DNA of 64,000 nt from Marinoscillum sp040222955 (lineage in GTDB: Bacteria; Bacteroidota; Bacteroidia; Cytophagales; Cyclobacteriaceae): NCBI RefSeq assembly GCF_040222955.1, contig NZ_JAVKCA010000012.1, forward strand, positions 167,756 to 231,755. The letters run 5' to 3'. Position 1 is the first letter of the stretch; each line of letters begins with the position of its first letter. Shown piece by piece: positions 41,372 to 50,567 of this stretch. Below the pieces are notes generated by a model that saw only the letters and a program-made list of their open reading frames with translations, was not told the DNA's origin and searched no databases. Position numbers and translations under genes: made by a program.

Positions 41372-41382
41372 TAGGTAGTTGG

Positions 41383-42333
41383 CTAGTTGGTCAGAAAACT
41401 ATCCACAATTTCGTTAATCTCGGCAGGTTTATCAAAAGATATGAAATGACCACAGGCTGGGATGAACTTCAGCACTGCATCAGGGATTTGTGATGTGCCT
41501 GATTCGGCCACCGATTTGGTAGTCAGGCCCGGATTCAGGTAGCGATTGGGAATGAGCGCATCCTCCTCCCCGTAAACCACCAATGTTTTCTGTCTGATCT
41601 CCCCTAACCGGTCCGCAATGGGCTGATCCAGCATGCCATGGACACCTCTGGCCACCGATTGGCAATAAGCCTCAAAGTCGCTAGCTTCCTTCATATTGAT
41701 CCTGTCCTGAATCATAAACTCCACTGATTCGGGCATTTGATAGAAGTTCATGGCCCAACTGGCTCGGATTTGAGCCTCGGTAGCCTTCAGGAAAGTCTCC
41801 GTGACAGCTGTCGCTTTCAGAAGACTGGCATGCTCGTCAATGAATGTCTCGAAACCTGCCGGTGCCAAAAGAATGAGTTTTTCAAACTGATTTGGCAAAT
41901 TAAGGACAGTAGATACCGCCACCTGTGCACCCATGCTATGTCCAACCAGCACCACATTTTTCAAACTCAGCGAGTCAATCAATTGACCTAGCACATGGGC
42001 ATAATAACTCATATTGGCAGGATAATCACCTTTGGAGGATCGACCATACCCAGGCAGGTCGATGGCCACGCATCGGTATCTGCTTTGCAAATGATCTACC
42101 ATGGGGTACCATGAAGGAATGTAGGTAGCCAGACCATGGATGAACAACAGGGTTTGGTCCCCTTGTCCTTCATCAATGTATGCAACTTCTGTCTCCGAGT
42201 TGATCGTCAGGTAATGCACGGGGTACTTGTAGGTAGCTATCATTTCGCTCACATTGGTGGGATTTTGCCCATGTGTCAAAAAAGGCAACATCACAGTAAA
42301 ACAAATGGCTAATACTTCTCTAAACCGACACAT
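41383..42333 (-). CDS. Alpha/beta hydrolase, exported
   Basis: 316 residues with a signal-like N-terminus (EVLAICFTVMLPFLTHGQ). Fold motifs: LLFIHGLATYIPSW (oxyanion HG), VLVGHSMGAQVAVSTVL (nucleophile Ser in GHSMG), YGEEDALIP (Asp) and ACGHFISFDKP (His). Specificity unknown; an esterase acting in the periplasm is plausible. It starts 4 bp after the acyl-CoA ligase stop, in the operon 39944-47084. Confidence 0.88.
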   Translation of the reverse strand: MCRFREVLAICFTVMLPFLTHGQNPTNVSEMIATYKYPVHYLTINSETEVAYIDEGQGDQTLLFIHGLATYIPSWYPMVDHLQSRYRCVAIDLPGYGRSSKGDYPANMSYYAHVLGQLIDSLSLKNVVLVGHSMGAQVAVSTVLNLPNQFEKLILLAPAGFETFIDEHASLLKATAVTETFLKATEAQIRASWAMNFYQMPESVEFMIQDRINMKEASDFEAYCQSVARGVHGMLDQPIADRLGEIRQKTLVVYGEEDALIPNRYLNPGLTTKSVAESGTSQIPDAVLKFIPACGHFISFDKPAEINEIVDSFLTN

Positions 42334-42337
42334 ATTG

Positions 42338-43807
42338 TTAAGCTAAATTTTTCCGATCAATTTTTCCGCTCCCATTTTTTGGCAACTCATCCAGTACCTC
42401 AAAGTACCGTGGCACCTTAAATTTGGCCAGGTGATTGGCACAATGTTCCCTGAGCAATGTCTCAGAAAATGAACACCCCTGCTTCATGGTCACAAAGGCC
42501 TTGCCCACTTCACCCCATTTGACATCCTTCACCCCTATAACTGCCGCTTCATCCACACCATATAGCCCTCTAAGTACCCGCTCTATCTCTGCCGGATATA
42601 CATTCTCCCCACCCGAAATAAACATACACTTCTTCCGATCCACCACATACAGGTATCCATCACTATCCACCTTCACCAAATCACCAGTATGAAACCATCC
42701 GTCTACAATCGTCTTTTGAGTGGCTTCCTCATTTCTCCAGTAACCAGGAGTGACCATTGGCCCTTTCAGACAAAACTCTCCCACTTCATCTGGTCCGACT
42801 CTGCTGCCTTCCTCATCTACAATCTTATATTCAACATAGAAATTCGGCTTTCCAATAGAGCCGATTTTCAGCTCCGCATCGTCCTGATGCAAAGAAGTAA
42901 GATTTGGGCCCACCTCAGTCAGCCCGTAGCCCTGTCGGATCTTCACTCCTTTTCGATGCCAGGTATCGATCACCTCAAGCGGCAGGGCTTCCCCCCCCAC
43001 TATAAAGTAACGCATGGCATCCAGACTCACCGATTTGAACTTCTCACTGTCAGCCATCATCTTGAGCATGGTAGGCACACCCATGAAAAGGTTCGATTTT
43101 TCCAGCTCCATTAATTCCAGCAGGAAATCCGGATCAAACTTATTCATAAGCCCTATGGTCGCTCCGCGGTGTAGCATAGGTGTCACCAGCACATTCCACC
43201 CTCCTGTGTGAAACGGAGGCATACAATTGATCGTAAGGTCAGCTGGAGTGATCTCCAGGCTTTGGCTGGTATTGAGGCTATTCCAGAGGAGCATCTTGTG
43301 AGAATAGATGGCCCCTTTCGGGAAACCCGTAGATCCAGAGGTATAGAGAATAAAAGCCGGATGATCCTCTACCAGCTCCACTGCTTCAAATTCATGGTGC
43401 GCCTGTTGTTGACTGGCGAGATCCTCCAGCCACAGCACTTTAATATCGGCCTTCAATGCAGCCACCACACCTTCAAACTTTCGTTCAGCAATCAAAAGCC
43501 TCGGCTCACTGTCCGAAATGAGATAATCAATTTCACTGGCTGAAAGTCGAAAATTAACCGGCACCAGTGTGATCCCGGTTTTTTGCGTCATTGAAAACAA
43601 CATCACGTACTCAATGCTATGCTCCCCCAATACCATCAAGCGCTCACCTTTCAGCACTCCCATATCATGAGTAAAGTAATGAGCAAGCGCTTTAGCCTGA
43701 TTGTTCAGCTCCTGATAGGTTAGGCTCCTGGCAGGTCGGTATTCTTTCACTGCCACCTTGTTGGGTGTGTATTCCGCCCATTTCGATGCCCAATCCTTTC
43801 TATACAT
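42338..43807 (-). CDS. AMP-dependent acyl-CoA ligase
   Basis: 489 residues. ANL superfamily motifs: FILYTSGSTGFPKGAIYSH (P-loop), GYGLTEVGPN, WFHTGDLVKVDSDGYLYVVDRKK and the C-terminal PKNGSGKIDRKNL with the catalytic Lys. It forms acyl-AMP then acyl-CoA from a carboxylate. The sequence resembles short/medium-chain or aromatic acyl ligases but does not settle the substrate. It overlaps the symporter gene by 8 bp. Confidence 0.93.
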   Translation of the reverse strand: MYRKDWASKWAEYTPNKVAVKEYRPARSLTYQELNNQAKALAHYFTHDMGVLKGERLMVLGEHSIEYVMLFSMTQKTGITLVPVNFRLSASEIDYLISDSEPRLLIAERKFEGVVAALKADIKVLWLEDLASQQQAHHEFEAVELVEDHPAFILYTSGSTGFPKGAIYSHKMLLWNSLNTSQSLEITPADLTINCMPPFHTGGWNVLVTPMLHRGATIGLMNKFDPDFLLELMELEKSNLFMGVPTMLKMMADSEKFKSVSLDAMRYFIVGGEALPLEVIDTWHRKGVKIRQGYGLTEVGPNLTSLHQDDAELKIGSIGKPNFYVEYKIVDEEGSRVGPDEVGEFCLKGPMVTPGYWRNEEATQKTIVDGWFHTGDLVKVDSDGYLYVVDRKKCMFISGGENVYPAEIERVLRGLYGVDEAAVIGVKDVKWGEVGKAFVTMKQGCSFSETLLREHCANHLAKFKVPRYFEVLDELPKNGSGKIDRKNLA

Positions 43808-45314
43808 GGCTTTGAGAAGGTTTTAGATAAAAATGCATCGACAAGCCAACAATCACCGAAACGATCAGAGCGGCCGTACTGGCAATGGCTGGATTGTTAA
43901 CTGTCTCTTTCATATAGGGCAAAAAGCGACCGTAATACACTGTGAAATGAACCAGAAAGGCTACAACAGAAGATGTAAATACTGTTTTCAGTCTAACATT
44001 CTTTAGAAACATCCCAAAAAGCACCGGAACGAATGCCGATGAAAAGTAGGCATACACACCATTCTGAGCAAAAATCCCTACACTCAGGTTAGGCGATTTT
44101 AGTTGCTGATAGGACAACCCAAAGCTGATGATGGCCAAAAACACAATCATCAATTTATTCACCAAAATCTCTTGTTTGTCCCTCTTGGCAGGATCATATA
44201 TTTTCCCAAAAAGGGGATTGAACAAGTCTCCCGTAAGTGTGGCACTCAGGGACTGAATAAGTCCCTCCAGTGTGGACAGCCCGGCCGAGATCAAACCCAA
44301 TACTACCAATATGGTTACGTAGACAGAAAATTCACTCACCACATAAGCCGACACGATACCATCCATAGGGATGGGTACGCCATTGACTGTGAGATCAGGG
44401 AAATGAAATCTGGCAAAAAGACCTACAAATACTACTTGAAAAAACACCAGCAATACCAATATACCGACAACCAGGTACCTGTTCACATCCTTTTCATCCT
44501 TTAACAAAAGTGACTTGGTAATAATATGAGGCTGGCACACGATGGCAATTCCTATCACCGCCTGGCAAAATATGATTTCAAAAAAGTCTCTGAAAAGAAA
44601 GCTGTCAGGATTGGTCAGACTGGCATAGTGTGGCCCAATGGACTCCAGTTTTTTCATAAAGCCACCAAGCCCATCCTGAAAATATTCCATCCCGGAGAAG
44701 AGCAGTATCACTGCCACCACAAACATCAGCGTGGCTTGAATGGCATTGGTATATACCATTGAATTGGCTCCCCCAAACATCATATAACCAAATACGAACA
44801 CAATCACGGATAGCAGTACGATGACCGGTTCAACATTGAGGGTACTGGAGAGTACCTGAGTCAACCCGACGCAAATAAGCACGATAAACGTGACCAGCAA
44901 TAAAGAGATAAATGCAAAGAAGATGGCGTAGTTCTGGCTTTGATACATCTTGCCGATCCATTGGGCCATGGTTAATGCCTTCACATGACTGCCGGATTTT
45001 CTGAATTTCTTGGTCAGTAATATCAGAGAACAAAAAATGGCCAATGGCATCACAATACCGAAGGACAACACCCCACTTAAGCCATACAAAGCGATAAATC
45101 CGGGATTGATGATAAAGGTGGCCGCACTGGTCATAGACGCAGCCAGAGCCAGGCCCACTGCCAGGGGGGAAAAACTAATGCTGCCAATCGCATAATCGCT
45201 CATGCTCTTGATCTTCAATGCCCCCCTGATTACAAAAAAAAGGATGACGAGCATGTAAAGAATCACCACGATCCAGGTAGCAAAGATCTGTTCTGAAGAA
45301 GCCAGGTTATTCAT
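43800..45314 (-). CDS. Sodium:solute symporter
   Basis: 504 residues, about thirteen membrane helices. SSS-family features: YAIGSISFSPLAVGLALAASMTSAATFI at the start (first helices and Na+ site), GFMKKLESIGPHY, QPHIITKSLLLKDEKDVNRY and SLSATLTGDLFNPLF. It takes up an organic solute with Na+. Placement between KAS-like and acyl-ligase genes suggests a carboxylic acid. Confidence 0.93.
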   Translation of the reverse strand: MNNLASSEQIFATWIVVILYMLVILFFVIRGALKIKSMSDYAIGSISFSPLAVGLALAASMTSAATFIINPGFIALYGLSGVLSFGIVMPLAIFCSLILLTKKFRKSGSHVKALTMAQWIGKMYQSQNYAIFFAFISLLLVTFIVLICVGLTQVLSSTLNVEPVIVLLSVIVFVFGYMMFGGANSMVYTNAIQATLMFVVAVILLFSGMEYFQDGLGGFMKKLESIGPHYASLTNPDSFLFRDFFEIIFCQAVIGIAIVCQPHIITKSLLLKDEKDVNRYLVVGILVLLVFFQVVFVGLFARFHFPDLTVNGVPIPMDGIVSAYVVSEFSVYVTILVVLGLISAGLSTLEGLIQSLSATLTGDLFNPLFGKIYDPAKRDKQEILVNKLMIVFLAIISFGLSYQQLKSPNLSVGIFAQNGVYAYFSSAFVPVLFGMFLKNVRLKTVFTSSVVAFLVHFTVYYGRFLPYMKETVNNPAIASTAALIVSVIVGLSMHFYLKPSQSHV

Positions 45315-45340
45315 TAATAGGTATTTGGGTTGGGTACAAG

Positions 45341-46330
45341 TTAATAACGAATGGCTGCCGCAGCGAATGCCAATCCACCTCCTGAGCCTATAAAAAGCAA
45401 AAGATCGCCTTTTTTCAGCTTCCCTTGCAAATAAGCATCATGCAGGGCCATAGGTATGCAGGCCGACCCGGTGTAGCCGTATTTATCCATGACCATATGG
45501 GCCTTGTCTCTGCTTACCCCCAGATTGTCCATGGTTTCATTGATGGAGTTAAAATTGAGCTGGGTGATGAAGTAGTGATCCACTTCATTAGGCACCACCC
45601 CTATTCGCTTACAGATATCCTCAGCCATCTCTGTCCACATTTTTGGATTCAGCTCTTTTGGGAATTTGTGTACGAACTTGAGTTGATGGTCATGATTTTT
45701 GAGGACCGTTTCTGTCACGGGCTGGTGAGTAGCTCCGGCATATATGCCCATCCAGCTATTGTATTGTCCTTCGGTTTTAAGGTCGCTGGCCAGAAATCCC
45801 TTTCCTTCCTCAGCACTGGCAGACATCACCACTGCTCCTGCACCATCGGCAAACAGGGTTACCGTTTTTTTATCATGCTTATTGAGGTACTTGCTCATGG
45901 CATATCCGCCTATGACCAGGATGTGCTGGTATCGCTCATCTGCAGCGATGTATTTGGCAGCCACATCCATGGCTGTTACAAACCCTGCACATGCGGTATT
46001 CAGGTCAAAAGTTCCGGCATTCTTCAATCCAAGCCGGTCCTGAATGACTGAAGCCGTGGATGGAGAGACGTACTCCGGGGTGTCTGTAGACAGTATCACC
46101 AGGTCAATGTCACCCGGCTCCAGGCCAGCCTCACCAATGGCCTGACGAGCCGCCGCCTCACAGAGGTCAGCCACAGACTCATCCTCAGTACACCACCTTC
46201 TGGTGGTAATGTTTACATTTTGTCTTAGCCAGGTGTCTACGTCCTCACCTAGCAGGTCGTTAAAATAGCTATTGGGGATCTCCTGTTCTGGGGCATAGGA
46301 GCCTATTCCGGTTATTGTTGCTTTTCTCAT
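45341..46330 (-). CDS. KAS III (FabH)-like enzyme with altered catalytic residues
   Basis: 329 residues, FabH fold. The nucleophile is present in LNTACAGFVTAMDVAAK. The canonical His of PHQAN is replaced: the aligned segment reads HYFITQLNFNSI (Thr in its place), and the Asn of GNTSAAS is Tyr (KYGYTGSACIP). The final GSGGGLAFAAAAIRY fits FabH. Loss of His and Asn suggests it does not decarboxylate malonyl-ACP in the normal way; acyl transfer or a different condensation is possible. It is second in the six-gene operon. Confidence 0.9.
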   Translation of the reverse strand: MRKATITGIGSYAPEQEIPNSYFNDLLGEDVDTWLRQNVNITTRRWCTEDESVADLCEAAARQAIGEAGLEPGDIDLVILSTDTPEYVSPSTASVIQDRLGLKNAGTFDLNTACAGFVTAMDVAAKYIAADERYQHILVIGGYAMSKYLNKHDKKTVTLFADGAGAVVMSASAEEGKGFLASDLKTEGQYNSWMGIYAGATHQPVTETVLKNHDHQLKFVHKFPKELNPKMWTEMAEDICKRIGVVPNEVDHYFITQLNFNSINETMDNLGVSRDKAHMVMDKYGYTGSACIPMALHDAYLQGKLKKGDLLLFIGSGGGLAFAAAAIRY

Positions 46331-46340
46331 GAATCTGGTC

Positions 46341-47084
46341 TTATATAGTTACTGCTCCATCTACACTTAATACTGCTCCGCTTATAAATGAAGCATCCTC
46401 TGAGGCTAGAAAGGCATAGGCATTGGCTATGTCTTCTGGGGTACCTAACCTTGCAAGGGGTGTTTTACTCGTCATCATTTCTATTACTTTCTCAGGCATT
46501 GCTTTCACCATATCTGTAGCAATAAAACCAGGCGCCACGGCATTGACGGTAATGGAATACTTGCCCAGCTCCTTGGCGAGTGTCTTGGTCATGCCTATCA
46601 CTCCTGACTTGGTAGCGGCATAGTTTGTCTGACCAAAATTGCCAAACAAACCCACCACAGACGAAGTATTGATAATGCGCCCATAGGCTTTTTCAATCAT
46701 AAACGGGCTGACAGCTTTCACGCAATTGAATACGCCGGAAAGATTGATGCTTAGAACCTGGCTCCATTGCTCAAAGGTCATTTTGCGAATGGTGGCATCA
46801 CGGGTGATTCCGGCATTGTTGATGAGGATGTCTATCTTCTCAAACTGTGCAATGACCTCCTGTGTGGCCGCCTCTGTTTCCTCAGGATCCGCTGTATTCA
46901 CTTTGCGGAAAATCACCTGATGGCCATTGTCGTTCTGGGCTTGTGCCAACTCCTTCCCCGCAGCCTCATTCACATCCCAAATCACCACAATAGCGCCCTC
47001 CTGACAGTATTTTTCTACTGCCGCCCGGCCGATGCCTGCGGCTCCTCCTGTAATAATGGCTACTCTGTCCTTTAACTTGCTCAT
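46341..47084 (-). CDS. Short-chain dehydrogenase/reductase (FabG-like)
   Basis: 247 residues. Motifs: VAIITGGAAGIGRAAVEKY (TGxxxGxG), LINNAGITRDATIRKMTFEQWSQVLSINLSGVFNCV, the catalytic Ser-Tyr-Lys in NTSSVVGLFGNFGQTNYAATKSGVIGM and VNAVAPGFIATDMVKAMPE. Its similarity to acetoacetyl-CoA and 3-oxoacyl-ACP reductases is close but substrate cannot be assigned. It is first in the six-gene operon and starts 461 bp from the divergent RraA gene. Confidence 0.93.
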   Translation of the reverse strand: MSKLKDRVAIITGGAAGIGRAAVEKYCQEGAIVVIWDVNEAAGKELAQAQNDNGHQVIFRKVNTADPEETEAATQEVIAQFEKIDILINNAGITRDATIRKMTFEQWSQVLSINLSGVFNCVKAVSPFMIEKAYGRIINTSSVVGLFGNFGQTNYAATKSGVIGMTKTLAKELGKYSITVNAVAPGFIATDMVKAMPEKVIEMMTSKTPLARLGTPEDIANAYAFLASEDASFISGAVLSVDGAVTI

Positions 47085-47545
47085 GTATATATTTTAGCGT
47101 TATTTAATGAATAGCTAATGACAATCTCATCATTCGCCCATTCCATTTAGAAATTTTTAAATTTGATTGGCTAAAAATACCATTTTGAAAATATGCGGTA
47201 AGACGGACTTTCATTAAATGTCTCTGGACTTTTGAATACATTGGACTCTCATCAACATTTATCACGCTGTGAATGAGATACTTAATGCTTAGTAAAGTAA
47301 TCACGACTTTCAAAATACTCATTAAAAGCAGCCAGGATGCTCATTGTCACATTTTCAAAAGGTCACACCCATAAGTCAACGGTGCAATGAGCTATACAAA
47401 ATACCTCCTCACTACTTGTCAAAGCCAAAAAAAAAGCCACATACAGATTCATTACTTTATTTTTGTATAAATAGTCATACCCCGATAATTCGCTCCAGAA
47501 GCACTATAATCTCCTAATTCCCTCCAATTTTGAATAAAAACGATC
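47085..47545. other. Gene-free promoter region between two divergent units
   Basis: A+T-rich and without a convincing gene; the 72-residue minus frame at 47104 is not supported. A TATTTTTG box at 47458-47465 could serve the RraA gene. The promoter of the six-gene operon must lie at its left end. Confidence 0.5.
47458..47465 (+). promoter_or_regulatory. Candidate -7 element for rraA
   Basis: TATTTTTG matches TAnnTTTG, about 80 bp before the RraA start. No clear -33 TTTG was seen at the normal spacing. Confidence 0.35.
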
Positions 47546-48025
47546 ATGACTTTTACCACATCTGACCTTTGGGATATTCATGGTGATACATTAGCATGTG
47601 CTGCGCCGGTCTTTAATAACTATGGAATGGCTCAGTGCTTCCACGGCCAAATAGTTACGCTGAAACTGTTTGAAGATAACAGCCTGGTGCGGGAGCTATT
47701 GAAAACGAATGGTCAGGGAAAAGTGCTGATAGTAGATGGAGGTGGATCCACGAGATGCGCTCTGGTGGGAGATCAACTGGCTCAACTGGCTCTGGACAAT
47801 CATTGGTCTGGTTTAATCATTTACGGCAGCATCCGGGACAGCACTCAGATAAGTCAAATGCCAATAGGAATAAAAGCACTTAATACCTGTCCGGTAAAAA
47901 GCATCAAAAGAAACGAAGGGCAGGTAGATATTTCACTGAATTTCGCCGGGGTGAATTTCATCCCCGGCCAGTATGTGTACAGCGATGCGGATGGAATTAT
48001 CGTAAGTGAGTCGTCATTGTTGTAG
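47546..48025 (+). CDS. rraA: RraA-family protein (RNase E regulator / HMG aldolase-like)
   Basis: 159 residues, the normal RraA size. Family segments: TSDLWDIHGDTLACAAPVFNNYG, HGQIVTLKLFEDNSLVRELL, VLIVDGGGSTRCALVGDQLAQLAL, GLIIYGSIRDSTQISQMPIGIKAL and GQYVYSDADGIIVSE. Members without RNase E neighbours may have aldolase activity instead; RraA naming is therefore provisional. Confidence 0.88.
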   Translation: MTFTTSDLWDIHGDTLACAAPVFNNYGMAQCFHGQIVTLKLFEDNSLVRELLKTNGQGKVLIVDGGGSTRCALVGDQLAQLALDNHWSGLIIYGSIRDSTQISQMPIGIKALNTCPVKSIKRNEGQVDISLNFAGVNFIPGQYVYSDADGIIVSESSLL

Positions 48026-48274
48026 CTCAAATTATTGTTTTGACAAAAAACATACGTTTCCAATAAAATAATTTAAAATTATCACGCTCCAATACTCGCA
48101 AAGTCGACAAGCTATTTCATGAGTCACAACTTGTGATCACTCAAAGTACATGAACATTTCGCTAAAAAAAGAAGCCCGCTCTTTTAGAAAGTCAACCTTC
48201 TGTTTTTTCAACAAATGATAATTTTCATGGGGATAAATTGAAAACTTGGTAAATCATCAACCAAAAATCAACCC

Positions 48275-50500
48275 ATGAAAAAATTATTCCTTTCTCTCAT
48301 GATGGGCATCTTCGTCTTGTCTGCCCAGTCACAACTCACTCAAGTATCCAATTTCGGGTCAAACCCGGGAAACCTGACTATGTACAGGTACACACCTGCG
48401 AATATGCCCGCAAACGCCCCTTTAGTTTTAGTGCTACACGGCTGCACGCAATCAGCCAGCACCTATGCTTCCGAAAGCGACTGGAACAACCTGGCCGATA
48501 CCTACAAATTTCACCTGATCTACGCCGAACAAAAGAGCGGTAACAACTCCTCCAAATGTTTCAACTGGTTTGAAACAGGTGATATCAACCGCGGATCCGG
48601 TGAAGCAGCCTCCCTCAAAAACATGACAGACTACATGAAAAACAACTACTCAATTGATAACAGTCGGGTATTTGTTACGGGTTTTTCTGCCGGCGGGGCC
48701 ATGACCACCGTGATGCTGGCTGCCTACCCGGATGTGTTTAGTGCCGGTGCCGTAATGTCTGGACTCCCTTACAAGGTAGCCACCAGCAGCAATTCAGCTT
48801 TTCAGGCCATGTATGGCAATGTCAACCAAACCCCAACTCAACTTGGAAACAGCGTAAGAAATGCCTCCAGTCACTCAGGCCCCTGGCCCACCGTTGGAGT
48901 GTTTCATGGTACCTCTGACTACACTGTGTACTACATGAATCAAAATGAGATCATGGAGCAGTGGACCAACGTGCACGGTACAGATCAAACGGCAGATGCA
49001 CAAAATAGTGCTTTCCAGGGCAATAGTGTGGTAAGCAGAAAAGAATACAGAGACGGTTCAGGCAACCCTGTAGTGGTCACTTATAGCATGAGTGGCATGG
49101 GACACGCCATAGCCATCGATCCGGGCAGTGGAGAAACCCAGGGTGGCAACACAGGCTCATATGCCTCAGATGTCAATTTTTTCTCTTCTTACTGGTCTGT
49201 GGAGTTTTTTGGTATCACGGGAGCTCCTCCGGTGACCCTCTCTCCTCCCACCAACGTGACGGCCACAGCCGTTTCATCTTCTCAGATCAACCTCTCCTGG
49301 ACTGACAATGAAACGACTGAAAGTGCGTATCTGGTCAAGCGTTCAAACTCTTCCGGTGGAACATACAGTACCATTGCTACGCTGGCTGCCAACAGCACCT
49401 CATACTCTAACGCTTCCCTTGCCGCCTCCACTACTTATTATTACAAGATCGTGGTACAGGATGCCGGCAGCAACACCGCCAGCAGTGGGGTTGTAAGTGC
49501 TACTACCTCATCCGGGGGATCTTCCAATCCGCCCGCAGCACCGTCAGCGCTTACCACCTCCAACATTACCGCCTCGAGTATTGGGCTTTCCTGGCAGGAT
49601 AACTCATCCGATGAAAATAACTTTGTGGTAGAACGCTCAACCAACGGCTCTTCATATTCAGTGATAGCTACGCTGAGTGCCAATAGCACGAGCTATACCA
49701 ATACAGGACTCAGCGCCTCAACCACGTATTTCTACAGAGTAAAAGCGCAGAACTCCCATGGCTCGTCTGCCTATACCTCAGCGGTAAGTGCCACCACCAG
49801 CGGAACTTCAACCATAGTGACCATAGAGCAGCTCACGGGAACCGGCATATTCACTTATGGAAATGCCCATAATATGGGGCAGTCCTTCACCGCTATTGCC
49901 AATGGTCAAATCGTTGAAATAGAAGCTAATCTGGTCTATGCTATCAGCGGATCTACTCTGAAAATTTTCAATGGAAACACGACAACCGGCACCCCTATTT
50001 ACCAGCAATCGGGTGTCACCAAGGGCAGCGGATGGCAATCCATCACCTTGAGTCAGCCGGTATCTGTATCCAATAATTCGGTATATACATTCCAAATAAC
50101 CAACGCTTCCATCAGGTATACATACTCCAGTGTGTACAGTGGAGGAAATCTGTGGTATGACAATATCTCATACTCCACTTTTGACGTTGGATTTATCGTT
50201 TCCATCAGTACAGGATCTTCCTCTCGTCAGGCGACTCAGGGTATGACAATGGAGTCTGGAAAAGTTGACTTCAGCGTCTTCCCCAACCCGGCCTCCGATT
50301 ACCTCCGAGTAACTTCAGATGCAGGCGATCAGGCAGGTATCATGGAAATCTACTCCCTTTCCGGAAAGATGGTTTACCAAAAAGCCATTGTCGGTGAAAT
50401 GGATGAGCGTATCTCCTTAGGGGACTGGACACCAGGAATTTATACCGTGGTACTACAGACCGGTCATCAACGTCAAACACAAAAATTAATCATTCACTAG
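48275..50500 (+). CDS. T9SS-secreted PHB-depolymerase-family esterase with two Fn3 domains
   Basis: 741 residues. Signal peptide (KKLFLSLMMGIFVLSAQSQ). Catalytic domain (about 25-310): VLVLHGCTQSASTYASESDW, nucleophile in VFVTGFSAGGAMTTVML and GVFHGTSDYTVYY, with His in SGMGHAIAIDPG. This is the esterase-PHB family, which includes polyhydroxybutyrate depolymerases and feruloyl esterases. Two fibronectin III domains follow (near 327-412 and 420-510), then a beta-rich region and a T9SS type A sorting domain (FSVFPNPASDYLRV to QTQKLIIH). It is secreted to the cell surface or outside. Stop followed by a strong terminator at 50531. Confidence 0.92.
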   Translation: MKKLFLSLMMGIFVLSAQSQLTQVSNFGSNPGNLTMYRYTPANMPANAPLVLVLHGCTQSASTYASESDWNNLADTYKFHLIYAEQKSGNNSSKCFNWFETGDINRGSGEAASLKNMTDYMKNNYSIDNSRVFVTGFSAGGAMTTVMLAAYPDVFSAGAVMSGLPYKVATSSNSAFQAMYGNVNQTPTQLGNSVRNASSHSGPWPTVGVFHGTSDYTVYYMNQNEIMEQWTNVHGTDQTADAQNSAFQGNSVVSRKEYRDGSGNPVVVTYSMSGMGHAIAIDPGSGETQGGNTGSYASDVNFFSSYWSVEFFGITGAPPVTLSPPTNVTATAVSSSQINLSWTDNETTESAYLVKRSNSSGGTYSTIATLAANSTSYSNASLAASTTYYYKIVVQDAGSNTASSGVVSATTSSGGSSNPPAAPSALTTSNITASSIGLSWQDNSSDENNFVVERSTNGSSYSVIATLSANSTSYTNTGLSASTTYFYRVKAQNSHGSSAYTSAVSATTSGTSTIVTIEQLTGTGIFTYGNAHNMGQSFTAIANGQIVEIEANLVYAISGSTLKIFNGNTTTGTPIYQQSGVTKGSGWQSITLSQPVSVSNNSVYTFQITNASIRYTYSSVYSGGNLWYDNISYSTFDVGFIVSISTGSSSRQATQGMTMESGKVDFSVFPNPASDYLRVTSDAGDQAGIMEIYSLSGKMVYQKAIVGEMDERISLGDWTPGIYTVVLQTGHQRQTQKLIIH

Positions 50501-50530
50501 AGATCACCTACCTCCTCTAGAGATCATTTA

Positions 50531-50563
50531 TCCGGGGACAGCAGCAGGGCTGCTGTCCCCGGA
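50531..50563. terminator. Bidirectional terminator, 15-bp perfect stem
   Basis: TCCGGGGACAGCAGC and GCTGCTGTCCCCGGA around an AGG loop, followed by TTTATT. It lies between the convergent esterase and thiolase genes. Confidence 0.85.
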
Positions 50564-50567
50564 TTTA

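Noticed and set aside
47104..47322. 72-residue minus-strand ORF in the promoter region of the six-gene operon
   Set aside because: Composition is A+T-driven, no family is recognisable, and it would sit in an obvious promoter region.
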